DNA from: Capra hircus
Taxonomy: Eukaryota > Chordata > Mammalia > Artiodactyla > Bovidae
NCBI RefSeq assembly: GCF_001704415.2
Contig: NC_030811.1
Coordinates: forward strand, 73,364,069-73,428,068
DNA length: 64,000 bases
Direction of reading: 5' to 3'
The notes under the pieces were generated by a model. The model had not been told where the DNA came from. It saw only the letters and a list, made by a program, of their open reading frames with translations, and did not search any database. How positions within the stretch are numbered: position 1 is the stretch's first letter; each line of letters opens with the position of its first letter. Positions 11,171 to 21,723 of the stretch are shown piece by piece. A program made the translations under genes and the position numbers.

Positions 11171-13632
11171 ACCTGTCTTATATACATTCTTTCCCATGCC
11201 TGGTACGTGGTAGGTGCTTAATAGGTGTATTTTCCTGTGTAGGTGTATTTTCACAGGTTATCTTAGGGTGAGGAGGACATGTAGACTCTTTAGTGTTCTC
11301 TGTCCTGCACAGAAGACTGGACTTCAGGCTGCCAGTGGGGTGTTGAAGCTCTTCCCTCTCTTCTAGGGATGCTGAGATTTGGGGGAGGGGTATAAGGAAA
11401 AGATTCATCTCCTTCTGCCCTGTGCTCAAATTCACTTAACAGCTGCCATTCAGATGCCCCAGATGGACTGTCCGTTATAGGCCAAATGGCCAAAACAGAC
11501 TCATACGTGCTAATCAGGTACCGTCTGGAACCCAGTCCAAATGCAGAAGTTGCCAGTAATTATACTCATGTGCCCAACAGACTGAAAGTGAGGTCCAGTG
11601 AAAAGTGTGTTGGGCTGAGGCTCGGAAATCCCCATGTTGGATTTGGAGCGCTTAGGCCAGGGAGAAATGCCAAGCCACAGGCAACCATCTTCTAGGTTCA
11701 AGTTTTGACATTCGTTGTAAGTGCACAAAATCCAGATGCTTCATTTTTATTTCCTCTTACTCCTTTTTTTTTTTTTTTTTTTTTTTGCATACAGCAGCAA
11801 CAGCTTCCTAAAAACCTCCCTCAGCTGAGCTGCTGCCCATAACAGCATGCCATTTGGCCCTCACAAAAGGCAAAACCCTCTGCATCTGTATCTAGAACAC
11901 CCACAGTCGAACATGTCAGATGTCATTGGCTCGTCTGCCTGGTTGCTTTGTAGGGGTGCCTCCCCCCAGGCTGGCTTCCCTGAAGTTGGGCAGTTTGAAA
12001 GGTTCTTCAGCAGTTTGGTCTAATGTGAGAGATGCATGTTTGAGCAGGCATTACCCTTCATGAAGAAATGGCTTCCTTTGCTTTTCTGCTGGGAGTGAGT
12101 AGCAGAGTCTGCTCAGAGTGAGTGAGTGGATAGGAAGCAGAACTGTGCCCCGCTAACCCTTCAGATGGGGCAAGTGGGTTGATAATGGCTCATTCCTGAA
12201 TTCCCAGAGACCGAGCTGGTTTGGTTCTCAGGGATCCAGGAGGCCAGGTCATGGCTCCATGTCCCAGAGCTCTTGCTCTGGTGCCAGACTCAGAGAGCAA
12301 TTAGAAGGATGTAGAATCTTCAGGGGGAAATTGTTGCTGCCCCCAGGCCCTTTTTATTGTCTGTAGATTGAGCAGGTGGCAAAGAGACCAGTTTTATTAT
12401 GTGGTCTCCTAGTGGCTGCCCCTGGTCCAGATCTCACAGCATCTAAGCATTCTAACAGATCTATCTGCACCGGCGACTCCCCTAGTACCAAAAGGGCTGA
12501 CATCCTTGGGGGCGTGGCCTGCACGGGAGCTGTTTCTCCTGATTTCCAAGGATCCTGTCAAGTGCCTCTGAGTGTGTGAGACTCTGGCTGAAAGTGAATG
12601 ATTGAGATGCTTTTTTTCCATTAAATCATCTCCCTTCTGGAATAGGTGTTTTCCTAACAACCCTTATGCAAATAGCTGTGAAAAGGAGGAAGTGGTGAAA
12701 TGTCGAGTGTTGTTGGCTCCTGGCAGCTGTCTCAGCCGTAGCCTTCTGATTTTCTACAGGGAAAAAAAAGAAAAAAAAACGCAGAAGAAAGGCAGACAGA
12801 CCACTAGCCTTCAGTGTGGCAGCGGGCAAACACAGCCAGGAGGCCTGTGTGGATCCTCATCTGCTACTTGGAGGGCAGGATTATGCTTGAACACTGAGCC
12901 ATTATGGGTCTCTAGCATCACATATTGTGCTTTATTGTCTACACAGCCACTGTAAGTTATTGATTTGCAAATGGGCAGCATTCCTTTCCAACTCTCTTGA
13001 AGGAGGCTGTGGAGGGAAGCTATTTTCCGAGGGAGAAGACTTGATTCATTCTTCGCAAACACATTTCCTGTGTAGCCCGACTCCTGCTTTTAGGACCTGT
13101 GCCATAGAGAGAGGGTGAGAGGATGCTCCGGTGTCATGTGCATTCATGAGGAAGGCGAGCACTTGGCACTTGTCCCCAGGGGCCCAATGTGCCTGCCACT
13201 GGTCCCACGGAAGCTGCACGCTTGCTACTGGGCATGCTGTGTGAGCAGGAAAGTGTGGCTGGAGACTGGTGCCTGTGGCTGAGTCCGCCTTCCAAGGAGA
13301 CTATAAATCAGATCCACAGGGAGTCGTGACATCCCTGGGCCTACTTTCTTTTGTGGATCTTTCTTCCATGCACCCATCCTTCTCCACATTTTATGGAGCT
13401 CCATTCTTGGCCCCCCTCTCACTGGTGCTGAAGAGAGGGATCTGGGGGAGAAGGGGCAAGGTGGTGTCATGGTTCCATGCACCCTTCTCAAAACAGTTGT
13501 GGGTCATCTTTTCAGCCTCCGTCTTTCATGGTTCTAGGATGCCCACTGTTTTACAATTCTGACATCTCTACAGCTGAGATGCATCTTAAAAATTCATGCT
13601 GTGTTGTAGTTTAACTGTTCAGTTAGTTTTCT
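11171..13632. other. Long repeat-poor stretch
   Basis: Apart from a 23-T run and an A-rich run near 12.76 kb I recognise no interspersed repeat in about 2.4 kb. Short ORFs occur on both strands without domains. An octamer motif ATGCAAAT lies at 12666-12673. Possible conserved non-coding or unrecognised repeat DNA. Confidence 0.45.
11764..11786. repeat. Orphan poly(T), 23 bases
   Basis: Uninterrupted T23 with no recognised retroelement on its right side, where a minus-strand insertion would be expected. Confidence 0.9.
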
Positions 13633-13636
13633 CTTG

Positions 13637-13870
13637 GTGGTGGTGGTTTAGTTGGTAAATGATGTCCTACTCTTTTGCAATCCTATGGACTGTAGCCCAC
13701 CAGGCTCCTCTGTCCATGGGGTTTCCCAGGCAAGAGTACTGGACTGGGTTGCCATTTCCTCCTCCAGGGGATCTGCCTGACCCAGGGCTCTAACCTGCAT
13801 CTCCTGCATTGCAAGCAGTCTCTTGTATTGCAGGCAGAGTCTTTACCACTGAACCATCAGGGATTCCCCA
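13637..13870 (-). mobile_element. Bov-tA SINE
   Basis: Antisense order: Bov-A body ('tatggactgtagcccaccag', 'gagtactggactgggttgcc') followed by the tRNA-like head ('gcagagtctttaccactgaa', 'ccatcagggattcccc'). A short internal duplication 'gcattgcaagcagtctcttg' / 'tattgcaggcagagtcttta' enlarges the head. Confidence 0.9.
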
Positions 13871-15519
13871 GGTTTTTCTTCCTAGTACATAAAATACATT
13901 GTAGGTTTGAAGTTACAGGGAATAATTAGAAGAAGACCAGTCCGTGGGCTGGGGAATGCCTTCAAGATAACCTCAAATCTACAGATATTCTTCGGGTATC
14001 TGTTCAGGGCCTGGTGTCCAGCGGGCAGAGGCGTGGCGGCCACTGCCTGCTCCTAGTGAAGCACTTTCTTTTAGGGGTTTCTATACTGCCTAATCATGTT
14101 TGCCACCTGTCTCTGGGTAATTCACTTTTCCTTCACCTCCCCTCTGGAAGCATCACCCACTGCAGTGCACACAGGACCTCATTGCCCTACCATTTACATG
14201 TCAGTATTCCATTTTTCTTCCTAATGCGTTCTCCTGGACTTGTAACACATTCAGCTTATTTTTTAAGTTGCTTTTCTCATCCTCAGATTCATTTTTGGTT
14301 GTTTGAGTGACCCTGCAGCTCTTGTGTGATTCAGGGCTTAACATCTTCCTGGTAGAATAGGACTTTCAGCTAAATATATTATCTCTTCCACGCGACAGAA
14401 ACATACATTATTTACTGGCAGTCATTTGCCCTGTTGTCCCTGTCATCTGCAAACTGGGTTAGTGATCAAGAGCAGTGCTGGTAAGATTGAGACCTACTGC
14501 AGTTCCAGACCGTTGGAAGCTCTTGTTTCTGTTGACATGCATGAGGCTCAAGAATATTTCTTTGCTGCCCTCAAGGTCTGTCCCCTAAACACATTCTGTT
14601 CACTGGAGGGTTCAGGTTCCCTGTGGGCTTCATCTCTGAACCCTCACCCCACACTCCTCTTCCTCAGGTCTTGCGGGTCTGGGCTCTGCCCCTCTTGGTG
14701 TCACTGCCCTTTTTCTAATTTATTCTGGGGATGCAGCCTGTGTCGGGCCTTCCTTCCCTGGTCCCCTTGCTCATTGGATCACATCACCTCAGAAGGAAGC
14801 TTCTTCTCAGGCATTTACTTAAGACTCTTTCCCTTCTGCCTTCATCCCTTAGTCCATTACTAGGGAAAGTTCTTAGTCCATTACTAGGGAAAGTCCCTGC
14901 CCCCACAGCTATTCTTCCTTCTTTAAAAACAAAATTAAAAATGGGAAATAGGGGTACCACTAACCCTACTTCCCTAGAAATTTTTTTTTTTTTTAAGAAA
15001 AATTACAGCCTCTGTAACCAGCCCTGTGAAAAGTCCCTTTCCTGATCTCTGTCAATAGTGTTTTACTGCCTGCCCTTTATGAAAATCAAATCTAGTTTGA
15101 TTTCATGAAGGATCGGAAAAAGATCTTGCTGGCCAGAATAGAAGCTGCTTCCATCTTAGAGGGAAACATACCCCAAGTTCTAAACAAGAATTCACAGGTG
15201 AACCTGTGGAACAAAACATGTTTGTGAGGTAAGAACCACTTCTCCAGTGAATTTTAAGCCTGAAATGCCAGTATACTAGTCTTAGCCAGAACACTGACAT
15301 ACTAAATCCAAATAGAGGTCTCAAAGAACAGTCCCCACCAACTCTGTCCCCCTTTCCTTTGGGAACTACCTTTTCTTGTAAGTTATAACTGTTTAAAGAA
15401 ATCTTCAAGAACCCAAGTCCCTAGGGGCATGGAGTAAAGACGGCAACCTCCCCTCCTCCTGTGCCGCCCTGAGGATTCGGAGGCCCCGCCCTCTTTTCTG
15501 CCTCTTGCTCACTGCTTCT
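13871..15519. other. Unique sequence with a small tandem duplication
   Basis: No interspersed repeat recognised. The ORFs at 14426-14863 and 14731-15045 overlap in different frames and lack domains. Confidence 0.45.
14848..14895. repeat. 24-bp tandem duplication
   Basis: Two adjacent copies of 'cttagtccattactagggaa'+'agtt/agtc' (14848-14871, 14872-14895) differ only in the last base. This points to recent replication slippage or unequal exchange. Confidence 0.95.
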
Positions 15520-15531
15520 CTTAGCATCCAA

Positions 15532-15714
15532 TTTCCTTGGTGGCTCAAACAGTAAAGAATCTGCCTGTAATGTGGGACACCCAGATTCGATCCCTGGGTT
15601 CAGAAATCCCCAAGGGAATGGCTACCCACTCCAGCATTCTTACATGGAGAGTCCATGGACAGAGGAGCCTGGCCTGGCATGGCGCTGCAAAGAGTAGGAC
15701 ACGACTGAGCAACA
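15532..15714 (+). mobile_element. Bov-tA SINE with perfect TSD
   Basis: Sense head ('ttggtggctcaaacagtaaa', B-box region 'agattcgatccctgggtt') and Bov-A body ending 'ggacacgactgagcaaca'. Flanked by identical 12-bp repeats 'cttagcatccaa' at 15520-15531 and 15715-15726. The perfect TSD argues for a relatively young insertion. Confidence 0.93.
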
Positions 15715-15726
15715 CTTAGCATCCAA

Positions 15727-16224
15727 CCTAATCATCTTCCCACCATAGTTCATATGTCTTGACCTCACTGTTCAAAGGCCACACAATATTGCATTATTTG
15801 ACTGAACCATGATTTCTTCAGTGAGTCCCAGAGACCTCCCTTCACCCTGGAAAGACTGGTCCTAGGTTCGCAGTGACATGCTGGGTTTCAGGGAGACCTC
15901 AGTCCTTGCCTTCTGTCTGCAGCCCTTTTCTCGCCATAGGTGACGAAGAGGCAGCCGCAGATTTTCCACAAAGAAAAGAATCTCTCACTGTTTTTCCCCA
16001 ATAATGGCAGAATTAGATCTGGTCCTACATTCTTCTAATATAATCCAAGTTATTTTCTCCTGTGCCTACAGTATGCTGTGCCTAGTGGTGGAGACAAAGT
16101 AACACAGTTGTTCTCCCTTAAGCATCCTGCAGACTCTCCAGATAGTAAGAATGACTCTATTCAATGCGTACCTTTCACGAAGGCTGTTGGCAGTATGTAT
16201 GTATCAGGATTCTAAAATGTTATG
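15727..16224. other. Unique sequence, nothing recognised
   Basis: No repeat, ORF or motif of note. Confidence 0.4.
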
Positions 16225-16530
16225 GCATTTGACCATAGTGAGTGTCCTTCTGGGAGTGCACATTGAGTACATAAACATAATTAGGCACACAGATATATAG
16301 ACAAGGATTTTCATTACCCTGTTGTTGATGAAAGTTAAAATTTAAAGATGGTCTCCATATCCAAAGATAGGAGACTGGTTCAGTAAGTTCTGGTACATCC
16401 ACCCGGTGGCATCCTATACCACCATTTGAAACTGTGCTTTCAAAGACAGTAATGATATGAGAAAATACAATAAGATATTCGGTGAACCATGGAGGATACA
16501 AACTGTAATCAATATGTTCCCAAATTATTT
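16225..16530 (+). mobile_element. Old L1 (L1M-type) fragment, sense
   Basis: 'aggagactggttcagtaagt' followed by 'tctggtacatcca' and 'tataccaccatttgaaac' follows the sense order of the end of an ancient L1 ORF2. Heavily mutated. Confidence 0.55.
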
Positions 16531-16778
16531 TTTTCCAACCTTTCATCATGAAAATTTTCAAACATTAGAGTAACTGAATTTTGCAGTCATCTCTCCCTCA
16601 CTAGTTCTGCTGTTAATAACTTATTATATTTGCTTTATAATATATAATAAATACATGTATTTGATACGTATGTATCCATCTGTCTTCCATCTACCCGTAC
16701 AATAAGTCATCTTATTTTTTTATACATTTCAAAGTAAGTTGCAGACATTAGTACACTTTCCTGTCAGTACTTCAGCAT

Positions 16779-18331
16779 CAGTCAGTTCAGTCACTCAGTC
16801 GTATCCAACTCTTTGCGACCCCATGAATCACAGCACTCCAGGCCTCCCTGTCCATCACCAACTCCCGGAGTTCACTCAGACTCATGTCCATCGAGTCCGC
16901 GATGCCATCCAGCCATCCCATCCTCTGTCGTCCCCTTCTCCTCCTGCCCCCAATCCCTCCCAGCATCAGGGTCTTTTCCAATGAGTCAACTCTTCCCATC
17001 AGGTGGCCAAAGTACTGGAGTTTCAGCTTCAGCATCATTCCCTCCAAAGAAATCCCAGGGTTGATCTCCTTCAGAATAGACTGCTTGGATCTCCTTGCAG
17101 TCCAAGGGACTCTCAAGAGTCTTCTCCAACACCACAGTTCAAAAGCATCAATTCTTCGGCGCTCAGCCTTCTTCACAGTACAACTCTCACATCCATACAT
17201 GACCACTGGAAAAACAATAGCCTTGACTAGACGGACCTTAGTCGGCAAAGTAATGTCCCTGCTTTTGAATATGCCATCTAGGTTGGTCATAACTTTTCTT
17301 CCAAAGAGTAAGCATCTTTTAATTTCATGGCTGAAGTCACCATCTACGGTGATTTTGGAGCCCCCAAAAATAAAGTCTGACACTGTTTCCCCATCTATTT
17401 GCCATGAAGTGATGGGACCAGATGCCATGATCTTCGTTTTCTGAATGTTGAGCTTTAAACCAACTTTTTCACTCTCCTCTTTTACTTTCATCAAGAGGCT
17501 TTTTAGCTCCTCTTCACTTTCTGCCATAAGGGTGGTGTCATCTGCATATCTGAGGTTATTGATATTTCTCCTGGCAATCTTGATTCCAGCTTGTGTTTCT
17601 TCCAGTCCAGCATTTCTCATGATGTACTCTGTATATAAGTTAAATAAACAGGGTGACGATATACAGCCTTGACGTACACCTTTTCCTATTTGGAACCAGT
17701 CTGTTGTTCCATGTCCAGTTCTAACTGTTGCTTCCTGATCTGCATACAGCTTTCTCAAGAGACAGGTCAGGTGGTCTGGTATTCCCATCTCTTTCAGAAT
17801 TTTCCACAGTTTATTGTGATCCACACAGTCAAAGGCTTTGGCATAGTCAATAAAGCAGAAATCGATGTTTTTCTGGAACTCTCTTGCTTTTTCCATGATC
17901 CATTGGATGTTGGCAATTTGATCTCTGGTTCCTCTGCCTTTTCTAAAACCAGCTTGAACATCAGGAAGTTCATGGTTCACGTATTGCTGAAGCCTGGCTT
18001 GGAGAATTTTGAGCATTACTTTACTAGCATGTGAGATGAGTGCAATTGTGCGGTAGTTTGAGCATTCTTTGGCGTTGCCTTTTTTTGGGATTGGAATGAA
18101 AACTGACCTTTTCCAGTCCTGTGGCCACTGCTGAGTTTTCCAAATTTGTTGGCATATTGAGTGCAGCACTTTCACAGCATCATCTTTCAGGATTTGAAAT
18201 AGCTCAACTAGCATTCCATCACCTCCACTAGCTTTGTTTGTAGTGATGCTTTTTAAGGCCCACTTGACTTCACATTCCAGGATGTCTGGCTCTAGATTAG
18301 TGATCACATCATCATGATTATCTGGGTCGTG
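16779..18331 (-). mobile_element. BovB (RTE) LINE, 1.55 kb, youngest-looking copy
   Basis: The 3' end at left has the tail 'gtcagttcagtcactcagtc'; the 5' end at right is truncated, well short of the roughly 3.2 kb expected of a full BovB. Perfect 13-bp TSD 'agtacttcagcat' at 16766-16778 and 18332-18344. Unlike the other BovB copies here, its reading frame is uninterrupted (see the CDS). It lacks the 5' part that would encode the apurinic-type endonuclease. Confidence 0.95.
16787..18307 (-). CDS. BovB reverse transcriptase ORF, N-terminally truncated
   Basis: A 506-residue open frame without stops. Reverse transcriptase landmarks are in order: 'SVFIPIPKKGNAKECSNYR' at about residues 68-86, 'AGFRKGRGTRDQIANI' at about 119-134, motif A 'FIDYAKAFD' at 152-160 with the putative catalytic Asp154, 'GVRQGCISSPCLFNLY' at about 210-225, and the catalytic 'YADD' at 254-257. 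A C-terminal region with 'MYGCESCTVKKAERRR' and the normal end 'SWIRLSD' follows. The enzyme would prime cDNA synthesis at nicked DNA, but the endonuclease domain is missing because of 5' truncation. The Met start at 18307 is simply the first Met in the retained part; the native protein starts upstream. Expression is unlikely without a promoter. This is a mobile-element gene, not a host gene. Confidence 0.9.
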   Translation of the reverse strand: MITNLEPDILECEVKWALKSITTNKASGGDGMLVELFQILKDDAVKVLHSICQQIWKTQQWPQDWKRSVFIPIPKKGNAKECSNYRTIALISHASKVMLKILQARLQQYVNHELPDVQAGFRKGRGTRDQIANIQWIMEKAREFQKNIDFCFIDYAKAFDCVDHNKLWKILKEMGIPDHLTCLLRKLYADQEATVRTGHGTTDWFQIGKGVRQGCISSPCLFNLYTEYIMRNAGLEETQAGIKIARRNINNLRYADDTTLMAESEEELKSLLMKVKEESEKVGLKLNIQKTKIMASGPITSWQIDGETVSDFIFGGSKITVDGDFSHEIKRCLLFGRKVMTNLDGIFKSRDITLPTKVRLVKAIVFPVVMYGCESCTVKKAERRRIDAFELWCWRRLLRVPWTARRSKQSILKEINPGISLEGMMLKLKLQYFGHLMGRVDSLEKTLMLGGIGGRRRRGRQRMGWLDGIADSMDMSLSELRELVMDREAWSAVIHGVAKSWIRLSD

Positions 18332-18634
18332 AGTACTTCAGCATATATACTGTTAATTAGTGTTCAATGTTAGTTTATAATTTTTTCGTTGGAGGGAAAA
18401 TTTACATACAATGAAATATACAGACCTTAAGTGTACAGTTACTGAATTTCCACAAATGCGTACTCAAATCTCTATCAAGATATAGAACATTACCAATTAT
18501 GTTGATTATTGTTTTTACTAAACATACATGCTTATTTGTTTATATGTTTATAGCTATGCAGTAGGATTCTAGAGATAATTTTATTTTCTTTGGTATATTC
18601 TTTATTTTCCAAATGATATATAATGCATACATGT

Positions 18635-19490
18635 ATTCATTCTTCTGTTCAACAAGTATTTATTGATCACATGTGTGTGGCAGGCTGTGCATTAAATACA
18701 GGGCAGTCAGTGGCTCACAAAATGGCAAAATTCCCAGCCTTATGGAACTTACAGTCTGCTAGGGGAGAGAGTCAATGAATCAAAGGTAATACAGCAAGGA
18801 GATGGCAAGTGAGTGATGGGCTACGGCAGGGGGTAATGCTTGATCAGAGATCTGAATGATGTGACCAGAGAAACAGATAAGATTCTGGGGGGAGAGGGCT
18901 CAGCAGATGCAAAGGTCCTGAGGCAGGAAAGGAGAATTGCTGCAATGGCTGGAAGAAACTGAGTAAGATGGAATGTGATAGGAGGTGATGCCAGAGTGGG
19001 AGGCAGGAGCCCAGCCATATGGGGTCTTGAAGGTTATACAGGGAGTTAGGGTTTTATCTAGTGTTGAGAGAAGCGTTTGGAGGGTAGTTATCAGGGGAGC
19101 AACTTGATCTGACTTCAGTTTTTAACAGCTCCGTCTGCTCAGTGGAGAGTCAGCTCTAGTGAGGTGAAGCCAGCAGGGAGGCTTGCCCTGGGGGTAGTGG
19201 GTGAATGTGATTGGCCATGGACACATCCAGGACACCTTGGAGCTGACCCTACCTCCTGAGGTCTTAAAGGTGGAATCATGGGGTACAGAAAGGAATCCAG
19301 GTTAAGGCTTAGTATTTTGGTCCAAGCAGCTGGGGCACATGATGGGGGCGTAACTGATATGGGTGAACCTGTGGAGAGGAGAGACGTCAAGAGTTCTGTT
19401 TTGGACACACTGAGTACAGGTTGCAAGCTTCATTTTCAGACCCTTGAGAGTCAAGCGGGCAGGGGCTCAATAAGCATGGGGGAGGGGTGG
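18635..19490 (-). mobile_element. L2 LINE, about 0.85 kb
   Basis: The left end is the antisense L2 3' end ('ttcaacaagtatttattgat', 'ccttatggaacttacagtct'). It continues into the ORF2 region with 'gatgcaaaggtcctgaggca' and 'aggagcaacttgatctgact'. The minus-strand frame at 19139-19426 still reads 'VSKTELLTSL', a recognisable L2 RT-adjacent motif. Ancient and non-functional. Confidence 0.8.
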
Positions 19491-20174
19491 CTGGAGCTTT
19501 TTCTGTGGGATTCTTTGGTTAACAGATGGTACAGGACCATGTGCAACCCCCTTGGGGGCGGATGGGTTTCAGAATTCAGCTCTATTCAGGTTTTAGAAAG
19601 ACAGTCGACTAATGCTCCCATTGAGGTCTGGGCCATCCTGTAATCGAACACACAGGTAGATCTGCAGCAAGTTATAATAATATTTATACTTCAGTAGAGA
19701 AATAGACTAGAAAGAGCATCACGTCAGTTGGGATCTGGTATTGTCATAAAAGATGTTTTGGCACCAAAGATATGTAAAAACTTTATTTTAGAGCTTTTTG
19801 GTTTCAGAATTGCAGAAAGGGTATTGTGGGTCAGTATGTACAATTTTGAGTTTGGACACATACCTCCTTGGACAACCTAGGAAGTGAGGTGAAAACAGAA
19901 AAAAAAGAGGTCGAATCAGAGGCTCAGGCTGTGCAGAAAGAGGAAAAGCCGGAGGGTGTGTCCTCCCAGTGTTTCCAGAAGAAGTGATGGGCCCTGTCTC
20001 ATGCTGCTGAGGAGCAGGGGGAGAAGAGGATTAACTAGTAGACTTGACCCGTCGGAGACTGTGGATGACTTTGACAGGAGAGTGAAGCACTGGGAGTGAA
20101 TTTCTGTGTCGAGTGGGCTGAAAAAGAGCACACAGACCTGTTTTTGTCCAAGAAGGCCAGAGGGTGCATTTTAA
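19491..20174. other. Unique sequence
   Basis: Nothing firmly recognised. A short stretch near 19.76-19.85 kb ('ggtttcagaattgcagaaag') vaguely resembles an old DNA-transposon end. Confidence 0.35.
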
Positions 20175-20360
20175 AAAATTCTTTATTCATTCATTCGTTC
20201 ATATTGAGCACAGACACAGCACTAAGGATACATATGTGAATAGGACAGGCAAAGCCCCTGTCCCATATAGGAGGGAGGCAGACAGTAAATAAGCAAATGA
20301 GACAATCCCAGGTGGTAAAATCTGCTCTCAAAGAAATGTGACAGGGTGATGTGGCGGGAA
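20175..20360 (-). mobile_element. L2 3' end fragment
   Basis: 'tctttattcattcattcgtt' followed by 'gcaaagcccctgtcccatat' and 'cagacagtaaataagcaaat' matches an antisense L2 3' terminus. Confidence 0.65.
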
Positions 20361-20780
20361 GGGTGGATAGGGAAATCTACAGCTAATCTCTGTGCTGAGG
20401 TCTAAATGGTTAGAAAAAGAAAATGGAAATGCAGCCAGTGTGCTGAGAGTAGGAAAGTGGCCCCGTGCAGGGTAGCCTTTGTTCAGGACAGGGGGAGGAT
20501 ATTTTCCTAGAGGCAGGTGGAGGTACTCAGGGAGGACCTTGACCAGGAGGTGAGACCAGCATACACAGGGGATGGCTGGTTCCTCTTGCAGAAAAGAGGG
20601 TCAGGAGCAGACTGATCCAGGGCTGAGGATACCCCCAGGGAGAGCTAGAGGGCCAAGTTGGGAAACTTAGGAGAAAGCTGTGGATGGACTGCTGGGCCCA
20701 GGATGTGGTTTTCGTCTTCTAGCCCATGGACCTTTTGCTGAGATCACAAAGATCAGCCAGAAAATGACCCTGGCAAAAGA
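20361..20780. other. Possibly L2-derived, otherwise unique
   Basis: Purine-rich DNA that may continue the adjacent L2, but the match is too weak to assert. Confidence 0.3.
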
Positions 20781-20991
20781 AAGTCTTAGTCACTCAGTTG
20801 TGCCTGGCTCTTTGCAACCCCATGGATTGTAGCCCACTAGGCTCCTCTGTCTGTGGAATTCTCCCAGCAGGAAAACTGGAGTAGGTCGCCATTTTCCTTC
20901 TCCAGGGCATCTTCAAGACCCAGGGCTCAAACCCAGGTCTCCTGTATTACAGGCAGATTCTTTACCATCTGAGCCACTAGGAAAGCCCCCA
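20781..20991 (-). mobile_element. Bov-tA SINE
   Basis: Antisense Bov-A body ('tagtcactcagttgtgcctg', 'atggattgtagcccactagg') and tRNA-like head ('caggcagattctttaccatc', 'gagccactaggaaagcc'). Near-identical flanks 'accctggcaaaag' and 'accctggtaaag' suggest an aged TSD. Confidence 0.9.
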
Positions 20992-21489
20992 GGAAAAACC
21001 CTGGTAAAGTACTTGCTAAATATACTCAAGATTTAGCCCTGCAGCCAGGGGAACAAGTTAAAAATTTATTGCAGAGAAAGAAAAAAATCCAGTTCAGTGT
21101 TGTCAGTAAAAATTCTTCCTTTGATTAACAAGTCTTGGCCATAGCATCACAAATTTTTATTTTTATCAGAACCAAGCTATACGTTTTGCAAGGAAAATCA
21201 GCAATCTCCTCCCTTTCCTTGATTTCTATTCCCCAGATGCAAATACCTCCAGAATACTTTTCACTATTTTTTGTGATGTTTTCTTCTATAATTTAAAATA
21301 TATAACTGGCTTTCCTTGCCATTTCTATATATTTTAAAGTTTAATATTATCTAATAACTTTAATGGGAGATGAAGATTTCGATAGATCCTGCACATAAAC
21401 ACTTCTCCATCCATCCTTCCAATATAGTTACATGACAATGTTTCACTAAATTGGTATGGAGGCTTCTATTATTATGATCATATAAGTCT
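20992..21489. other. A/T-rich unique sequence
   Basis: No repeat or ORF recognised. Confidence 0.4.
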
Positions 21490-21700
21490 GGGCTTCCCTG
21501 CTGGCTCAGACGTTAAAGAATCCGCCTGCAGTGTAGGAGACCCAAGTTATATACCTGAGTCTGGAAGATCCCCTGGGAGGAGGGAATGGCTATCCACTCC
21601 AATATTCTTGCCTGAAGAATCCCATGGACAGAGGAGCCTGGTGGGCTGTAGTCCATGGGGTCACAAAGAGTTGGATATGACTGAGCGACCAACACACACA
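21490..21700 (+). mobile_element. Bov-tA SINE
   Basis: Sense head from 'gggcttccctgctggctcag' and body through 'atgactgagcgaccaacaca'. The B-box region is mutated ('aagttatatacctgag'), so internal Pol III promotion is probably lost. Confidence 0.9.
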
Positions 21701-21723
21701 AATATAACTCACAGCTTAGTTGC

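Larger units (their letters stand above)
16535..18500 (-). mobile_element. Old L1 3' region split by BovB
   Basis: The left part (16535-16778) contains 'atcatgaaaattttcaaaca' and 'ttcaaagtaagttgcagaca'. The right part (18332-18500) contains 'tttacatacaatgaaatata' and 'tctatcaagatatagaacat'. Together they follow the antisense order of an ancient L1 3' region. The BovB at 16779-18331 interrupts it and duplicates 13 bases. Confidence 0.65.
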
